From positions 1 to 64,000 of the forward strand of contig JACQVF010000092.1 in assembly GCA_016209885.1 (NCBI GenBank): a DNA stretch of 64,000 bases, given 5' to 3'. Positions 34,418 to 45,500 of the stretch are shown here, piece after piece. Each line of letters opens with the position of its first letter. The first letter of the stretch is position 1. The notes beneath the pieces were generated by a model, which worked only from the letters and a program-made list of their open reading frames with translations, was not told the origin of the DNA and made no database searches. Origin of the DNA: Gemmatimonadota bacterium (GTDB taxonomy: Bacteria > Gemmatimonadota > Gemmatimonadetes > Longimicrobiales > Gaopeijiaceae). The position numbers and the translations under genes were made by a program.

Positions 34418-36783
34418 GCGAGCCCTCGCCGCCGGCGATATCCCCACTCCGCGGCTACGAGCCCCAGGAGCGCCAGGAAGAGAACGGGCATGTCCCAGAG
34501 GCTGCGCTCCTCCCGTACCGTGGCGCCGCTCTCCGTGAAGCTCACGTCCTCGGGCAGCGTCCCCACCGTCTCCGGCGTATAGAACCGGCCGCCGGTCTCC
34601 TCCGCGATCCTGCGCAGCAGCGGCTCCCGCATCCCAGCGTTCCGGTACTCGGCGCCCACGTCGCCGACCTCCATATGCGTGATCCCTTCGCCGAGCGTCG
34701 CGCCGGCGCGCCGAGCGGTCACGCGGATCTCCAGGACTCCCTCTTCCGTCGGGGTGAAGGCCGCGCGGTATTCGCCGTCGCGCTCGACCGTCCACTCCAT
34801 GGGAATCTCGATCTCCTCGCCTGCGGGCGAAACGATCGTGGCCACGACCTCGGCGCCGTTGACGCCGATGTACGCCGAGTCCGTGATCTCGGCGCTTACG
34901 GTTACGCTCGCGGCGGGCTCAACCCGGTCGGCCGATGTCGTCACGGTCACCGGGTCCGGCGCCTCGCTCACGAGCCAGCGCAGGAGCTGCTGCCAGAAAG
35001 TCTCGTGGGTCAGATCCTCGAGCGGCATCTCCGCGTGCATCTGCCAGAGCCACGAGTCCTGCACGGGGAACGCCACGGACCTGCCGCGCCCGTACCGCTG
35101 ATGCGCCAGCACCACGTAGGCGTCCGGCCCGTCCTGCGCCCGACCCGTCAACAGCACCGTGCCTCCGGGCTTCGCGCGCGTGAGCGGGTTCACGATGGAC
35201 AGGGGCGGCAGCGCGCTCCAGCGCTCGGCGTCGTCGTCGCCGCGCCCGCGCCCTCCGGAGCGGCCTCCGCCCTGCGGGCCGGGGGAGTCCGGCGGGGCGG
35301 GCGAGGAGGACGGTGCCGCGCCGGTGCCCACGCCGGGGAGGCGCGTCACCGGGTGCGCGCGCCCGAACGGCGTCGGCTCGACCCGCACCTCGGCGAAGAA
35401 ACCGGGGCCTTCCGCGGCCGACCCGCCATCCAGGATCACGGGGAGCACGTCGGCGAGCGGCGTCCCCGCATAGCCGCCCTCGGCGAACGCGCGCCGGCCG
35501 CCCAGGGCGAGGAGCCCGCCGCCGCGGCGCGCCACGAAGTCCGCGATCATGCGAAGCTGGTCCGCGGTGAAGAAGCTGGCCTCCACGCTCCCCAGGATGA
35601 GGCCGCGGTACCGGAAAAGCTCCTCCCGCGTCTTCGGGAAACCCGCCGCGAGCTCCGTGGAATCGGCCACATCGAGCCGGAGGAACTTGTTTTCCGCCGT
35701 GCGCAGGAGCGTCACGACCTCGAGGTTCTCGTCCCCGGTGACGGCTCGCCGCAGGAACTTCACCTCGAAGCGCGGCTCGCCCTCGAAGTAGAGGATGCGC
35801 TCCCGCCGGTCCCGCACCTCGATGAGCGCCTCCAGCGCGTTGTTCTCCACGATCGCCTCGCTGGCCTGTGGCGGGACCACGAAGCGGAACTTCCGTGGGC
35901 CGGAGCCCGACGCCGTGAAGTGCACGCGTGCCGTCGCCGCCTCGCCCTCCCGCGGCAGCCGCGCCTCACCCGTCCCGACGATGCGGCCGTCCGCCTCCAC
36001 GTGCACCGGCACCGTCTCGCCGCCGAACCCGGCGTGCGCGATCGTGAGCTCGGCCACCACGCTCGAGCCGGCGAGCACCGTGCGCGAGACGTCCGCGCGT
36101 GCGACCTCGAGGTCCTGCTCCGGGCGCTGGTGGCCGAGGGCCACCACGTGGACCGGGACGCCGCCGGCCTGCAGCGCCAGCACCGGGTCGGTCGTGGAGC
36201 CGGCGGCGTTGTGCGCGCCGTCGGTGACGAGCACGAGGCCGGCCAGCGGCAGGGAAGCGAGCTCGGCGCGCGCGGCGTCCAGTGCCCGCCCGAGATCGGT
36301 GCGCCGGCCGTCGAACGCGAGCTCGTCCGCGCCGCCGATCCGCCCCGCCGTCTCCCCGAACCGGAAAAACCGGAGCTTGAAGCGCTCCGTGAGCCCGCGC
36401 ACGAGCGCGCCGTCCGGCGCGAAGAGCTCGGAGGCCACGGCGCCCCGGGCCCGTCCGCCGTCCACGATGCGCATGCTGCGCGAATCGTCGAGGAGGATGC
36501 CGACGAAGTTCTGCTGCGGCACGACCACCGCGATCACCAGCAGGGGACGCGACAGGCAGAAGAGCAGAACGGCGAGCGCCGCGAGCCTGAGCCCCGCCAG
36601 GATCGCCCGGTCCCGGCGGCCCAGCTTGCCGTGGACCCGCAGGTACGGCACGATCGCTACCAAGGCGCCGGCCGCGCCAAGGAGACCGAGCGCCCAGAGC
36701 GGCCACGGCACGTCGAACACAAGCTCGCCACGCTCGAACACGACGGGCCGGTACTTGAACAGGAACTCGAAGATGCGGTCCAT
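34414..36783 (-). CDS. VWA / glutamine-amidotransferase-like membrane protein, first gene of the cluster
   Basis: 789 residues. There are two N-terminal membrane helices (about 25-45 and 58-80) and a degenerate VWA domain (VGILLDDSRSMRI, D-x-S-x-S). Ig-like repeats follow. Next is a class-I GATase-like Rossmann domain (YRGLILGSVEASFFTADQLR, RRGGGLLALGGRRAF) without a visible catalytic Cys. Another beta-sandwich and a C-terminal membrane helix (PVLFLALLGLVAAEWGYRRR) complete it. The family accompanies MoxR/BatA genes. ATG 36783 is preferred over a GTG three codons upstream. The promoter should lie in 36784-36913. Confidence 0.75.
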   Translation of the reverse strand: MDRIFEFLFKYRPVVFERGELVFDVPWPLWALGLLGAAGALVAIVPYLRVHGKLGRRDRAILAGLRLAALAVLLFCLSRPLLVIAVVVPQQNFVGILLDDSRSMRIVDGGRARGAVASELFAPDGALVRGLTERFKLRFFRFGETAGRIGGADELAFDGRRTDLGRALDAARAELASLPLAGLVLVTDGAHNAAGSTTDPVLALQAGGVPVHVVALGHQRPEQDLEVARADVSRTVLAGSSVVAELTIAHAGFGGETVPVHVEADGRIVGTGEARLPREGEAATARVHFTASGSGPRKFRFVVPPQASEAIVENNALEALIEVRDRRERILYFEGEPRFEVKFLRRAVTGDENLEVVTLLRTAENKFLRLDVADSTELAAGFPKTREELFRYRGLILGSVEASFFTADQLRMIADFVARRGGGLLALGGRRAFAEGGYAGTPLADVLPVILDGGSAAEGPGFFAEVRVEPTPFGRAHPVTRLPGVGTGAAPSSSPAPPDSPGPQGGGRSGGRGRGDDDAERWSALPPLSIVNPLTRAKPGGTVLLTGRAQDGPDAYVVLAHQRYGRGRSVAFPVQDSWLWQMHAEMPLEDLTHETFWQQLLRWLVSEAPDPVTVTTSADRVEPAASVTVSAEITDSAYIGVNGAEVVATIVSPAGEEIEIPMEWTVERDGEYRAAFTPTEEGVLEIRVTARRAGATLGEGITHMEVGDVGAEYRNAGMREPLLRRIAEETGGRFYTPETVGTLPEDVSFTESGATVREERSLWDMPVLFLALLGLVAAEWGYRRRRGLA

Positions 36784-36860
36784 GGCCCTCACGGCCGCGT
36801 GGTCGACGCTGGCGTCTCCGGTTCGCTCTGCAGCGGGTCAGCGGTTGAGGGGGCCGCTAG

Positions 36861-36887
36861 CCCGCCAACCCACTAACCCGCTAACCC
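36861..36887 (-). repeat. G-run tandem array (8-bp GCGGGTTA-like) after lptG
   Basis: On the minus strand four GGG runs spaced by 5 bases (36887-36885, 36879-36877, 36871-36869, 36863-36861) form a degenerate 8-bp repeat, GGGTTAGC type. It begins 26 bp past the lptG stop on its sense strand and satisfies the quadruplex pattern. Confidence 0.7.
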
Positions 36888-36913
36888 GCCGGGGTGAGGT
36901 GGGGCGGCGGGGA

Positions 36914-37984
36914 CTACGTTCGCACCCGCGCGAGCAGCACGATCCCGGTCACGAGGAACGCGCCGTTCGGCAGCCAGGCCGCCAGGAGCGGCGGGATCGT
37001 CCCGCTCTCGCCGGCGGCGCCCGCGATCCGGAAGAGGAGGAGATAGAGGATCGTGGCGCTGAGCGACACCCCGATCCCGTATGCCCGGCCACCCCGCTTC
37101 GACGAGGTGGCGAGCGGCGCCCCGAACAGGATGATCACCAGCGTCGCCACCGGAATCGCGATCTTCTGCGCTCGCTCCACCAGGATCTCGGAGGGGTCGC
37201 CGCCAGACCGGCGGATGAACTCCACGAGTCGCCCCAGCTCCCCGTAGCTCATCTCCTCCGGGTCCTTCGGCTCTGCGAGCAGGTCCTCGGGCGTCTCCGT
37301 CAGGTTCCGTGGCCACAGCCGGTCGAAGAAGAACGTCGTCTCCCGCTCCGGGGCCAGGAAGACGCGCACGTAGCCGCGCTCGAACGTCCACCCCGCGGCC
37401 CCGTCGTAGCTCGCCTCCTCCGCCATCACGTGGACGGTGGGAACCTCGGGCTCGTGGCCCTCCCGTTCCATCACGAGGCCGTACAGACGCCCTTCCTCCA
37501 CGTGGAGCTGGCGGATCGCCAGGACGTGGCCGTCTTCCGCCTGGTAGACGAAGTCGCTGCGCCGGTCGCTCGTCCGCGACCGCTCGCCCATCAGCTCCGC
37601 GCGCAACCGGTTCGTGACGGGCACCAGCTCGCCCAGCGCCAGCGCCGCGGCCGTGAGCACGATCCCCAGGACGACGAGCGGAACGATGAGGCGGTGGAAC
37701 GAGATACCGCCCGCCTTCGCCGCCACGATCTCCCGGTGGACGGTCATCCCGTGGATCGTGAACACGGACGCAATGAGCGCCGCGATCGGGAACGACCAGA
37801 GGAAGAACAGCGGGAGCTGGTACGCGTAGGCGAGCGCGATCTCGCCGAAGTCGAGCCCGCGCTCCAGGTAGTCCTCCAGATGCTCCGTGGCGTCTCCGAT
37901 GATGAAAAGGAGCGGCGCGCCCAGCACGCAGGAAACGAAGATCCGCACGAACTCCGCGGCCACCAGGCGGTCCAGGATGCGCAT
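36914..37984 (-). CDS. lptG: LPS export permease LptG (YjgP/YjgQ family)
   Basis: 356 residues with the LptF/G layout. Three N-terminal membrane helices (FVRIFVSCVLGAPLLFIIGD, PLFFLWSFPIAALIASVFTI, LIVPLVVLGIVLTAAALALG) and three C-terminal ones (PVATLVIILFGAPLATSS, GVSLSATILYLLLFRIAG, LLAAWLPNGAFLVTGIVLLA) flank a periplasmic beta-jellyroll. It forms the inner-membrane part of the LPS transporter with LptF and the LptB ATPase. ATG overlaps the lptF stop (ATGA). lptB is not in the window. Confidence 0.88.
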   Translation of the reverse strand: MRILDRLVAAEFVRIFVSCVLGAPLLFIIGDATEHLEDYLERGLDFGEIALAYAYQLPLFFLWSFPIAALIASVFTIHGMTVHREIVAAKAGGISFHRLIVPLVVLGIVLTAAALALGELVPVTNRLRAELMGERSRTSDRRSDFVYQAEDGHVLAIRQLHVEEGRLYGLVMEREGHEPEVPTVHVMAEEASYDGAAGWTFERGYVRVFLAPERETTFFFDRLWPRNLTETPEDLLAEPKDPEEMSYGELGRLVEFIRRSGGDPSEILVERAQKIAIPVATLVIILFGAPLATSSKRGGRAYGIGVSLSATILYLLLFRIAGAAGESGTIPPLLAAWLPNGAFLVTGIVLLARVRT

Positions 37985-39456
37985 CACGAGGCTCCTGCCC
38001 CGCCGCGGTTCGGCACCCGGCGTGGCACGAGGCGACGTGCGCCGCCGGCGAGCGCTCTCAGCCGCCGCCGCACCGCATACCCCACGTCGTCCCAGCCGCC
38101 GCCCCGCGGCGTGATGCCCTCGCGGCCCATCTTCGCCAGCGCCCATGCCGCAAAGCCCAGAAACACCACATTCGGCGCCCACATGCCCCAGAACGGCGAG
38201 ACCTTTCCCGTGTCCGCCAGCTTCTCGCCGCCGATCAGACCCACCCAGTAGATGCTGAACACCAGGAGCGACATCGCGATGACCATCCCGATGCCGCCGC
38301 TCGGGAAGCGTACGGCCACCGGCGCACCCAGGAGCACGAACACGATGCACGCGAACGCGATCGCGTACTTCTTGTGGATCTCCACGCGGTACATGTTCGC
38401 CTGGCGCCTCAGCGCATAGGCTCGAGCCGCAAAGGTGCGGAAGCGCAGCGCCGTCGAGCGGGTCAGCGCGTCCTCCGCCGCATCGCCGCTCCCGATCACG
38501 CTGCCGAGCCCGATTCCGCCTACGCTCGGCGGCACCGCCTCCGCCCGCGCGCTGTCCGCCATCCCCAGCGCCATGTGCACCGCGAATCGCGATTGCTCCA
38601 GGCTCTCCCTGCGCACGGACTCGAGCTCGCCGTCGCGCTCGGTCGCAGCCTCGCTGAGCCTGTCGATGGACATCTCGCGGTCGCTCCGGAACTCGCTCCC
38701 CGCCTGCCGCTCCAGCTCGTCGCCCACGCCCCGCACCCGGATGACCTGCTCCTGGAAGAACAACCGCTGAAACGAGCGCGGATCGCTGAGATCGCCCTCC
38801 TGCATGACGCCATTGTACAGCATCAGGAACAGATCCGTCCGCTCGCGGTTAAAAGCCATCGTGCCCTGCTGCGCATAGATCGTACGTGCCCGGTCGGGAT
38901 TGCTGACATCGTAGATGGCCACGTCGGTCAAACGATTCGTGGCCGGGTCGATCCGCGTCGCCTGGAGGAAGTACTTCGTCCGCCGATCCCCCGTGCGAAT
39001 TTCGTTCATGACCTGCTCGCGGAGCTCGAACGTCGGGCTCTTCTGCGCGATGTCCACCAGCAGGTTCTTGAGGCGATGATTCGTCTCGGGCAGGACGCGG
39101 TCGTTGAAGTAGAGCATCCCACCGGCCAGGATCGTGCCCACTCCCGCCAGCGGCACGAGCAGCCGCAGGGGATTAACGCCGTTCACCGCCATAGCCGTCG
39201 TCTCGTTCGCTGCCGTCATCTCGTTGTAGGTGTAGAGTACGGCCACGAGCACGGCCATGGGGAGCGTGAGCGCCACGATGTGGGGAAGAGAGAGGACGAG
39301 CACTTCGGCGATCACGGACCACGGCAGTCCCTTGCCCGCAAGGTCCTGGAACCGCCGGGCCACGGTGTTGAGAAAGAGCAGCCCCGTCAGTACGGTGAAG
39401 GCAAAGAGAAACGGGCCGAGGTGGGCCCGGATCACATAGCGAGTCAGGATCTGCAT
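37984..39456 (-). CDS. lptF: LPS export permease LptF (YjgP/YjgQ family)
   Basis: 490 residues. The N-terminal helices include PFLFAFTVLTGLLFLNTVAR and LPHIVALTLPMAVLVAVLYT with the AAKAGG-like segment as ANETTAMAVNG. A C-terminal helical set (IHKKYAIAFACIVFVLLGAP, VIAMSLLVFSIYWVGLIGGE, PNVVFLGFAAWALAKMG) follows. The periplasmic part is longer than in E. coli because of a helical, charged insertion of about 100 residues before the last helices. First gene of the lptF-lptG pair; the divergent promoter region is shared with sprA. Confidence 0.88.
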   Translation of the reverse strand: MQILTRYVIRAHLGPFLFAFTVLTGLLFLNTVARRFQDLAGKGLPWSVIAEVLVLSLPHIVALTLPMAVLVAVLYTYNEMTAANETTAMAVNGVNPLRLLVPLAGVGTILAGGMLYFNDRVLPETNHRLKNLLVDIAQKSPTFELREQVMNEIRTGDRRTKYFLQATRIDPATNRLTDVAIYDVSNPDRARTIYAQQGTMAFNRERTDLFLMLYNGVMQEGDLSDPRSFQRLFFQEQVIRVRGVGDELERQAGSEFRSDREMSIDRLSEAATERDGELESVRRESLEQSRFAVHMALGMADSARAEAVPPSVGGIGLGSVIGSGDAAEDALTRSTALRFRTFAARAYALRRQANMYRVEIHKKYAIAFACIVFVLLGAPVAVRFPSGGIGMVIAMSLLVFSIYWVGLIGGEKLADTGKVSPFWGMWAPNVVFLGFAAWALAKMGREGITPRGGGWDDVGYAVRRRLRALAGGARRLVPRRVPNRGGAGAS

Positions 39457-39506
39457 TCGCAGCGAACGGGACCCGCAGCGAGTCGGGCCAGAGTGACGCG
39501 TACGCG

Positions 39507-42500
39507 TTGAGCAATCAAGTATATCCCCGCCTCGAGGTCACCACAACCGGCCTCCGCCGGCACGGCGTTCTCCTGAGCCTCGCCCTCGGCCTCGCCCTCG
39601 CGGCTGTGACCCCGCTTGCGGGCCAGACGCCGGGCGCCGGTGCGCCCCCACCGGACAGCATCCGGCTGCTCGCAACGCCCGGGCTGCAAGGAGCAGTGCT
39701 CGAGCGGTTGTGGCCCGTCGACCTCGGGCCGCTGCGGCCGGAGGAGCTCTTCTGGGCCTATCGCGGCTCCCATGCGTGGGGCCGCCTGTGGCTCCGGCGG
39801 GTGGACGAGCACCTTGCCGTGCGCCGGCCGCGCCTCGGGGTCACGACCCCCGCGACCGCAGCCGCGTTCGCAGAGGCCGCGCCCCCCGATACCGTCGCGT
39901 ACCTGCCGCCTGGCAAGGAGGAGCGGCGGACCGCGGAGCCGGGCCGCGCGGGCGCGGAGCTCGAGCAGGTCCTCCCGGGCTTCATGAGCGAGTACGCGGA
40001 CCTGGGGATGCGGATTCGCGGCCGCGCCGAATTCGGCGGCGCGTGGACGCGCTTCCGCCCGTGCGACCCGGTCATCCAGTTCTCGTGTAACCCCAGCCTG
40101 TTCCCTCAGCTCCGCCCGGACATCCAGTTCGGCATCCAGGTCGGCGGCACGATCTCGCAGCGCGTCCACGTGAGCGTCGACTACGATCAGACCCGCGAGT
40201 TCAGCGCGGCCAACAACATCAACATCTATTACCAGGGCCTCGAGGATGAGATCCTCCAGCGGCTCGAGGTCGGCGACGTCTCCTTCTCGCTCCCGCAGTC
40301 CCGCTTCCTCACTCAGGGCATCCCGGCGGGCAACTTCGGCTTCAAGGCCGCGGGCCAGGTGGGACCCATCGACTTCCAGACCGTGTGGGCCCAGCAGAAG
40401 GGCGACCTCTCGGCGCGGGAGTTCCGGCTCAGCGGCGCCGGCGGCGCCCAGGGGTTCGTGCAGGAGGACACCCTTGTGGTGGACGATGCCGACTACGTGA
40501 GGGGCCAGTTCTTCTTCCTCGTGGACCCGCGGCGGATTCGCAGCTACCCGCACATCGACATCCTCGCCCTGGTGGCGACGGACGCACCGCCCGGCGCGGC
40601 GCCCGGGCGCGACCCGATCCAGCTCTACCGCTATCAGAACGACCCGATCACGGCCCAGCAGGTGGCGGGCTACATCCAGGCGGCTGCGGGCGCCGCGGCG
40701 CCGGGCGACAGCGTGGTGGAGTCCGGGTGGTTCCGCTACCTCCAGCCCGGCCTCGACTACTTCGTACACTCGAGTGGCCTGTGGATCGCGCTCAAGAGCC
40801 CGCTGCGCCGCGAGGAGATGTTGGCGGTCACGTTCATCACCCAGGCGGGCGACACGGTGGGCTCCTACAACCCGGAGCGGCTCCACAACGCGGGGCGGCG
40901 CCCGCAGCTCCGTCTGCTCAAGGCATCCGGTCCGAACCACCAGCCGGGGCGGCCGACCTGGGACTTCGAGATGCATCAGGTCTACCGGGTTTCGGGCTCG
41001 AACGAAGTCGAGCTGCAGAGCGTGGGCCTGACGATATCCCTGGGCGAGCTCAGCGCCGGCCGGACGTTCAAGCGCGCGCCGGACGGCAGCGACCTCACGT
41101 GGCTTCGCCTCTTGGGGCTGGACAACGAAGCGCCCCAGGATCAGCTCGACCGCTCGCGCATCTATCAGCCGGCGCGCGACGCGCTTCAGGACCAGCCACC
41201 CGTGTCGGGCACGTTCATCGTGCTTCCCACGCTCCGCCCCTTCCTGGAGCCACCGCCGCTCCCGTCCCTCGGCCTCTCGGCGGCGCAGACGCGCATCGTG
41301 CTGGGCGCCGACGCGAACCGGCGCATCTACGAGACGGTGGATCCGTTCGAGCGCGAAAACGCGGGGCTCTTCCGCCTCACCATGCCGTACCGCGTCAAGA
41401 GCGAGGGCGTCGTCTCCATGTTCGCTCTGGGCGCCATCGGACTGCGCGACGGCAGCGAGCGCATCTGGGCGGGCAACCGGCTCCTGGAGCGCGGCCAGGA
41501 CTATACCATCGACTACGACATCGGCCAGGTCACGCTCGCGGATCCCCAGAGCCTGTTCGCCGCCGACCCGAGCGCGGAGATCCGCGCCACATGGGAGCAG
41601 AAGCCGGTCTTCCAGATCGCGCCCACCTCCGTCTTCGGCCTCAACGCCCGCTACCGTCTCGGGGAGCGCGGCGAGCTGAACTTCATGGGGCTGTACCAGG
41701 CGGAGAAGACGCTCATGCGGCGCCCGCAGCTCGGCGTCGAGCCCGCCTCCATCGTTCTGAGCGGCATGAGCGGGAGCCTGGACCTGGAGACCCCGTGGCT
41801 GGACCACGCCCTGGAAAGCGTCCCCGGGCTGCGCGTGGGCGCCCCGTCGATCGTTCGCCTCGACGGCGAGGTGGCGGTGTCGCTGCCGAACCCCAACACT
41901 CGAGGGAGCGCGTTCCTGGACGACTTCGAGGCAGCGAACGAGATCCCGATCCCCACGCACCGGCTGGGCTGGAAGCTGGGCAGCGCGCCGGCGTTCATCG
42001 ACGGCGCCGAAGGTCTGCTCCCGGCCGCGCTCAACCAGAGCGACGCGGCGAGCCTCGTGTGGCAGCACGACTGGGTCGTGCTGCGGCCGGGCGGCGACAG
42101 CGCGGGAATCTTTCCCGGGCTCGCTCCCCGGGAGATCGACCGGCAGATCGCGTTTGCGGGCACGGAGACCCGCGAGCCTGTGCTGCTCCTGAGCTTCGGC
42201 ACGGACCCGGCCACGGTTTTCGACCGCCGGCGCTGGCGCTCCATCACGACCGTGCTCGCCACCACGGGCCGTGACCTCACCCGCAGCGAGTACGTGGAGC
42301 TGTATGCGGCGGGCGGCACGGGGCTCACCCTCGTCCTCGACCTTGGCACCGTGAGCGAGGACGCCTACTTCATCGACGAGTCGGGGCAAGTCTCGGGTTC
42401 CCGACCGGACACCCGTGATCCGTGGGGGCAGGGCACCCTTGACGAGGAGGCGAATCCCCTCAAGGGCGAGATCTGGAGTGACCAGCTGGATCGCCGCGGC

Positions 42501-45500
42501 GTATGGCCCGAAGGCTGCACCGCCGCCCGGGGGCGCGTCTACCCGCCGGCGGACCCGCGCGCGAACTGCACGCGCGGCAACGGAATCTTCGATACCGAGG
42601 ATCTGGACGGGAACGGGAATCTGGATCTCGCCGAGCGCACGATCCGCTACGTCGTCCGCCTGGACGGCACCTCCCCTTACCTGGTCCGCGATACGACCGA
42701 GACCGGGAGCGGCTTCCGCCTCTACCGCATCCCGTTGCGTGACCCGGGAGCCGTAAACGTGGGCCATCTGTTCACGGACGCAGACTGGCGGGGCGTGAAG
42801 CATCTCCGCGTGACCGTCACCGGCCGCCAGCCCGCGGGCCTGCTCCTCGCCCGCATCCGCATCGTGGGCTCGCGGTGGGTCAAACGCTCGCGGGACGGCG
42901 TCGCGCGGGGGATCGGCGGCGACACGGTCGGCCTCCCGGCGGACCTGGAGGTCGGGCCCGTGAGCCAGATCACCGACGGCGCCGTCTATGCCTCGCCGCC
43001 CGGCGTGCGCGACGAGCTCCAGGACCCCACGGTCGCGTTCTCGGTGGGTGGCGCCGAGTTCAACGAGAAAGCGCTCAGGCTGCGCTACCGCGGGCTCGCG
43101 CCGGGCCAGCGCGTAGAGGTCTACAACCGGTTCCCGCAGAACCCGTGGAACATCCTCACCTATCGGCGGCTCCGCGTCTGGGCGGTCGCGCGCTCAGGGG
43201 ATTGGGGGCGGGATCGCCCGACCTGGTTCCTCCTCAAGGTGGCTACCGACTCCGAGAACTTCTACCTCTACCGCGTGCGCCTGGTGCCGGCGGCCAACCC
43301 GCAGGCCGTCTCCGAGAACGATTGGCTGCCGGAACACGTCATCGACTTCGAGGCGTGGCTTCGGCTCCGCCGAGAGGCGGAGGAGGTCCTGCTGCGTGAC
43401 CCGCCGGACCCCACGGACCCGCCGGTCATGCTCTGGAGCCAGGACTCCACCTACGCCATCGCGCTCAAAGACCGCGCGCGTGCGCCGAACCTGGCTGCGG
43501 TGCGGGAGCTCGCCCTCGCCGTGCTGAACGCCGGCGAGGCGCCCGTGCGCGGCGAGATCTGGGTCAACGAGCTGCGGCTCGCCGATGCCGTCGAGGACGC
43601 CGGGTTCGCCGGGCATGTGAACGTGGACCTCCAGGCGGCCGAGTTCCTCACCGGAAACCTCTCGTTCACCGGGCGTGGCGCGCTCTTTCGCCAGCTCGAG
43701 GGGAACCCCGCGTACCAGCGGGACCAGGGCCTCAACCTGAGCAGCACCGCACAACTTGATCGGCTGCTGCCCGCGGCTTGGGGCATCGACCTGCCCCTCA
43801 GCCTGAGTCATTCGTCGTCCGGGCAGCTCCCCACCTTCCTCAACCAGAGCGACGTGCGCGCGGATCGGCTCGAGGGGCTGAGGGAGACTCAGGGCCGGCG
43901 CACGCGCGTGGGACTCTCGTTCCGCAAGCGCACGCCCAGCGTGAACCCGTGGGTCGGTTGGCTCGCGGACGGGCTCGACCTGCGGTTCGGCTACTCCACG
44001 TCGAGCACGAGCTCCATCGCGTCTACGAGCGACGCGCGCGGCGTGGATGCCAGCGTCGGCTATGCGCGCCAGCTCGAGCCGCGCACGGTCCCCGTCGTCC
44101 CGGGCTTCCTTGCCGCCGTGCTGCGCGCCGTGCTCCCCGGATTTCTCGAGCGCTCGCTCCTCGGCGCGAGGCTGCGCTGGAACCCCGAGTCCGTGTCCTT
44201 CGGCACCTCCTACTTCCAGCAGGAGGCACGCTCGTTCCGCTACGAGCAGATTCTCAAGCTGCCGGGCGACAGCGCCGTGGCGCCGACGCTCTCGCCGCGG
44301 GAAGGGCTCAGCTCGAATGCCCGCGTCTCCTTCCGCCCGTTCGAGAGCCTCACCACTGGATTCGAGCTCACCTCGGACCGCGACCTGCTCTCGCCGGAGC
44401 AGACCGTCAAAGACTCCACCGTTCACCCGCTCCTGGCCGCGGAACGCAGGCGGCTGGCTGGGCTCGACCTCGGCTGGGAGACGGGCCGCAACCTGCGAAC
44501 CCAGTTGGGCTACCGGCCCGAGCTCGCATCCTGGCTCCTGACCAGTGTGGACGTGAGCACCTCGTACACCATGGACCGGAATGCCGCGTACGTGGACCGC
44601 GGGCGCGAAGCGACGGGCGCCGCTACCAAGCTCCAGCGCAACATGGGCGGCCAGCGCGACGTGCGCGCGAGCCTCACCCTTGATCCCGCTCGCGTCGTCG
44701 AATCGGTGTGGGGCGCGCCGGCACCAGGGGACCGCTTCCTCGAGTCGGCGCTCCGAAAAGTCGCGTCCGCGCTACGGCCGCTCGACGTGGCTTGGACGAG
44801 GGGCGTGAACTCGCACTTCAATCGCAGCGCCGCGGACCCGGCTCTCGGTTTCCAGCTCGGGCTCGGCGGGATCGACCACTTCCGCTTCGTGGAGAACGAC
44901 ACGGCGGCTACCGCGGCGGAGCGCGAAAGCTGGAATGCGCGCACCAGCGTCGAGCTCCCCATGAACCTGTCCGTGGCCCTCGACTACTCGCGCACCACGG
45001 TCAGCACGTTCGATGCGCGAAGCCAGCGGCAGAGCCGGGGCCGCGGCTGGCCGAACCTGGCGGTGCGGTTGGGCGAGCTCCCGATACCCGTCGGGCTCCG
45101 TCGCTACGTGACCCGGGCGAGCCTGTCCTCCGGCTACCAGCGCTCCGAGCAGCTGGCTAGCTTCGGGCAGGGCGCGCTCCAGGAGCGCCGCACCGTGGAC
45201 ACCCAGATCCCCGTCGACGTCTCGCTCACGCTCCTGGGCACCCTCAGCACCACCTACCGCGGCCAGTTCCAGACGGGCAAGAGCACCGATCCCACCGGCG
45301 ACACGGACCGCACCCAGACGTCGCACAACGTCTCCTTCCTCTCGTCGTTCCGGCCGCCCGGCTCACTTGGACGGACTTTCGCGCGCCCCATCCAGGTTTC
45401 GATCCGCTACAGCCACGCGAACCAGCAGAACTGCCGGGTGAGCACCGCGTCCGAGCAGTGCGTTCCGTTCATTGACCAGGTGATCCGCGGCCTCCAGCTC

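Noticed and set aside
39444-42803. Very long open frames on the opposite strand of real genes (also 6901-9387, 13402-16260, 24208-26454, 30729-33080, 34675-36876)
   Set aside because: They are antisense shadows produced by high GC and strong codon bias. Translations are Arg/Gly/Pro/His-rich with no family motifs, while the other strand carries recognised proteins.
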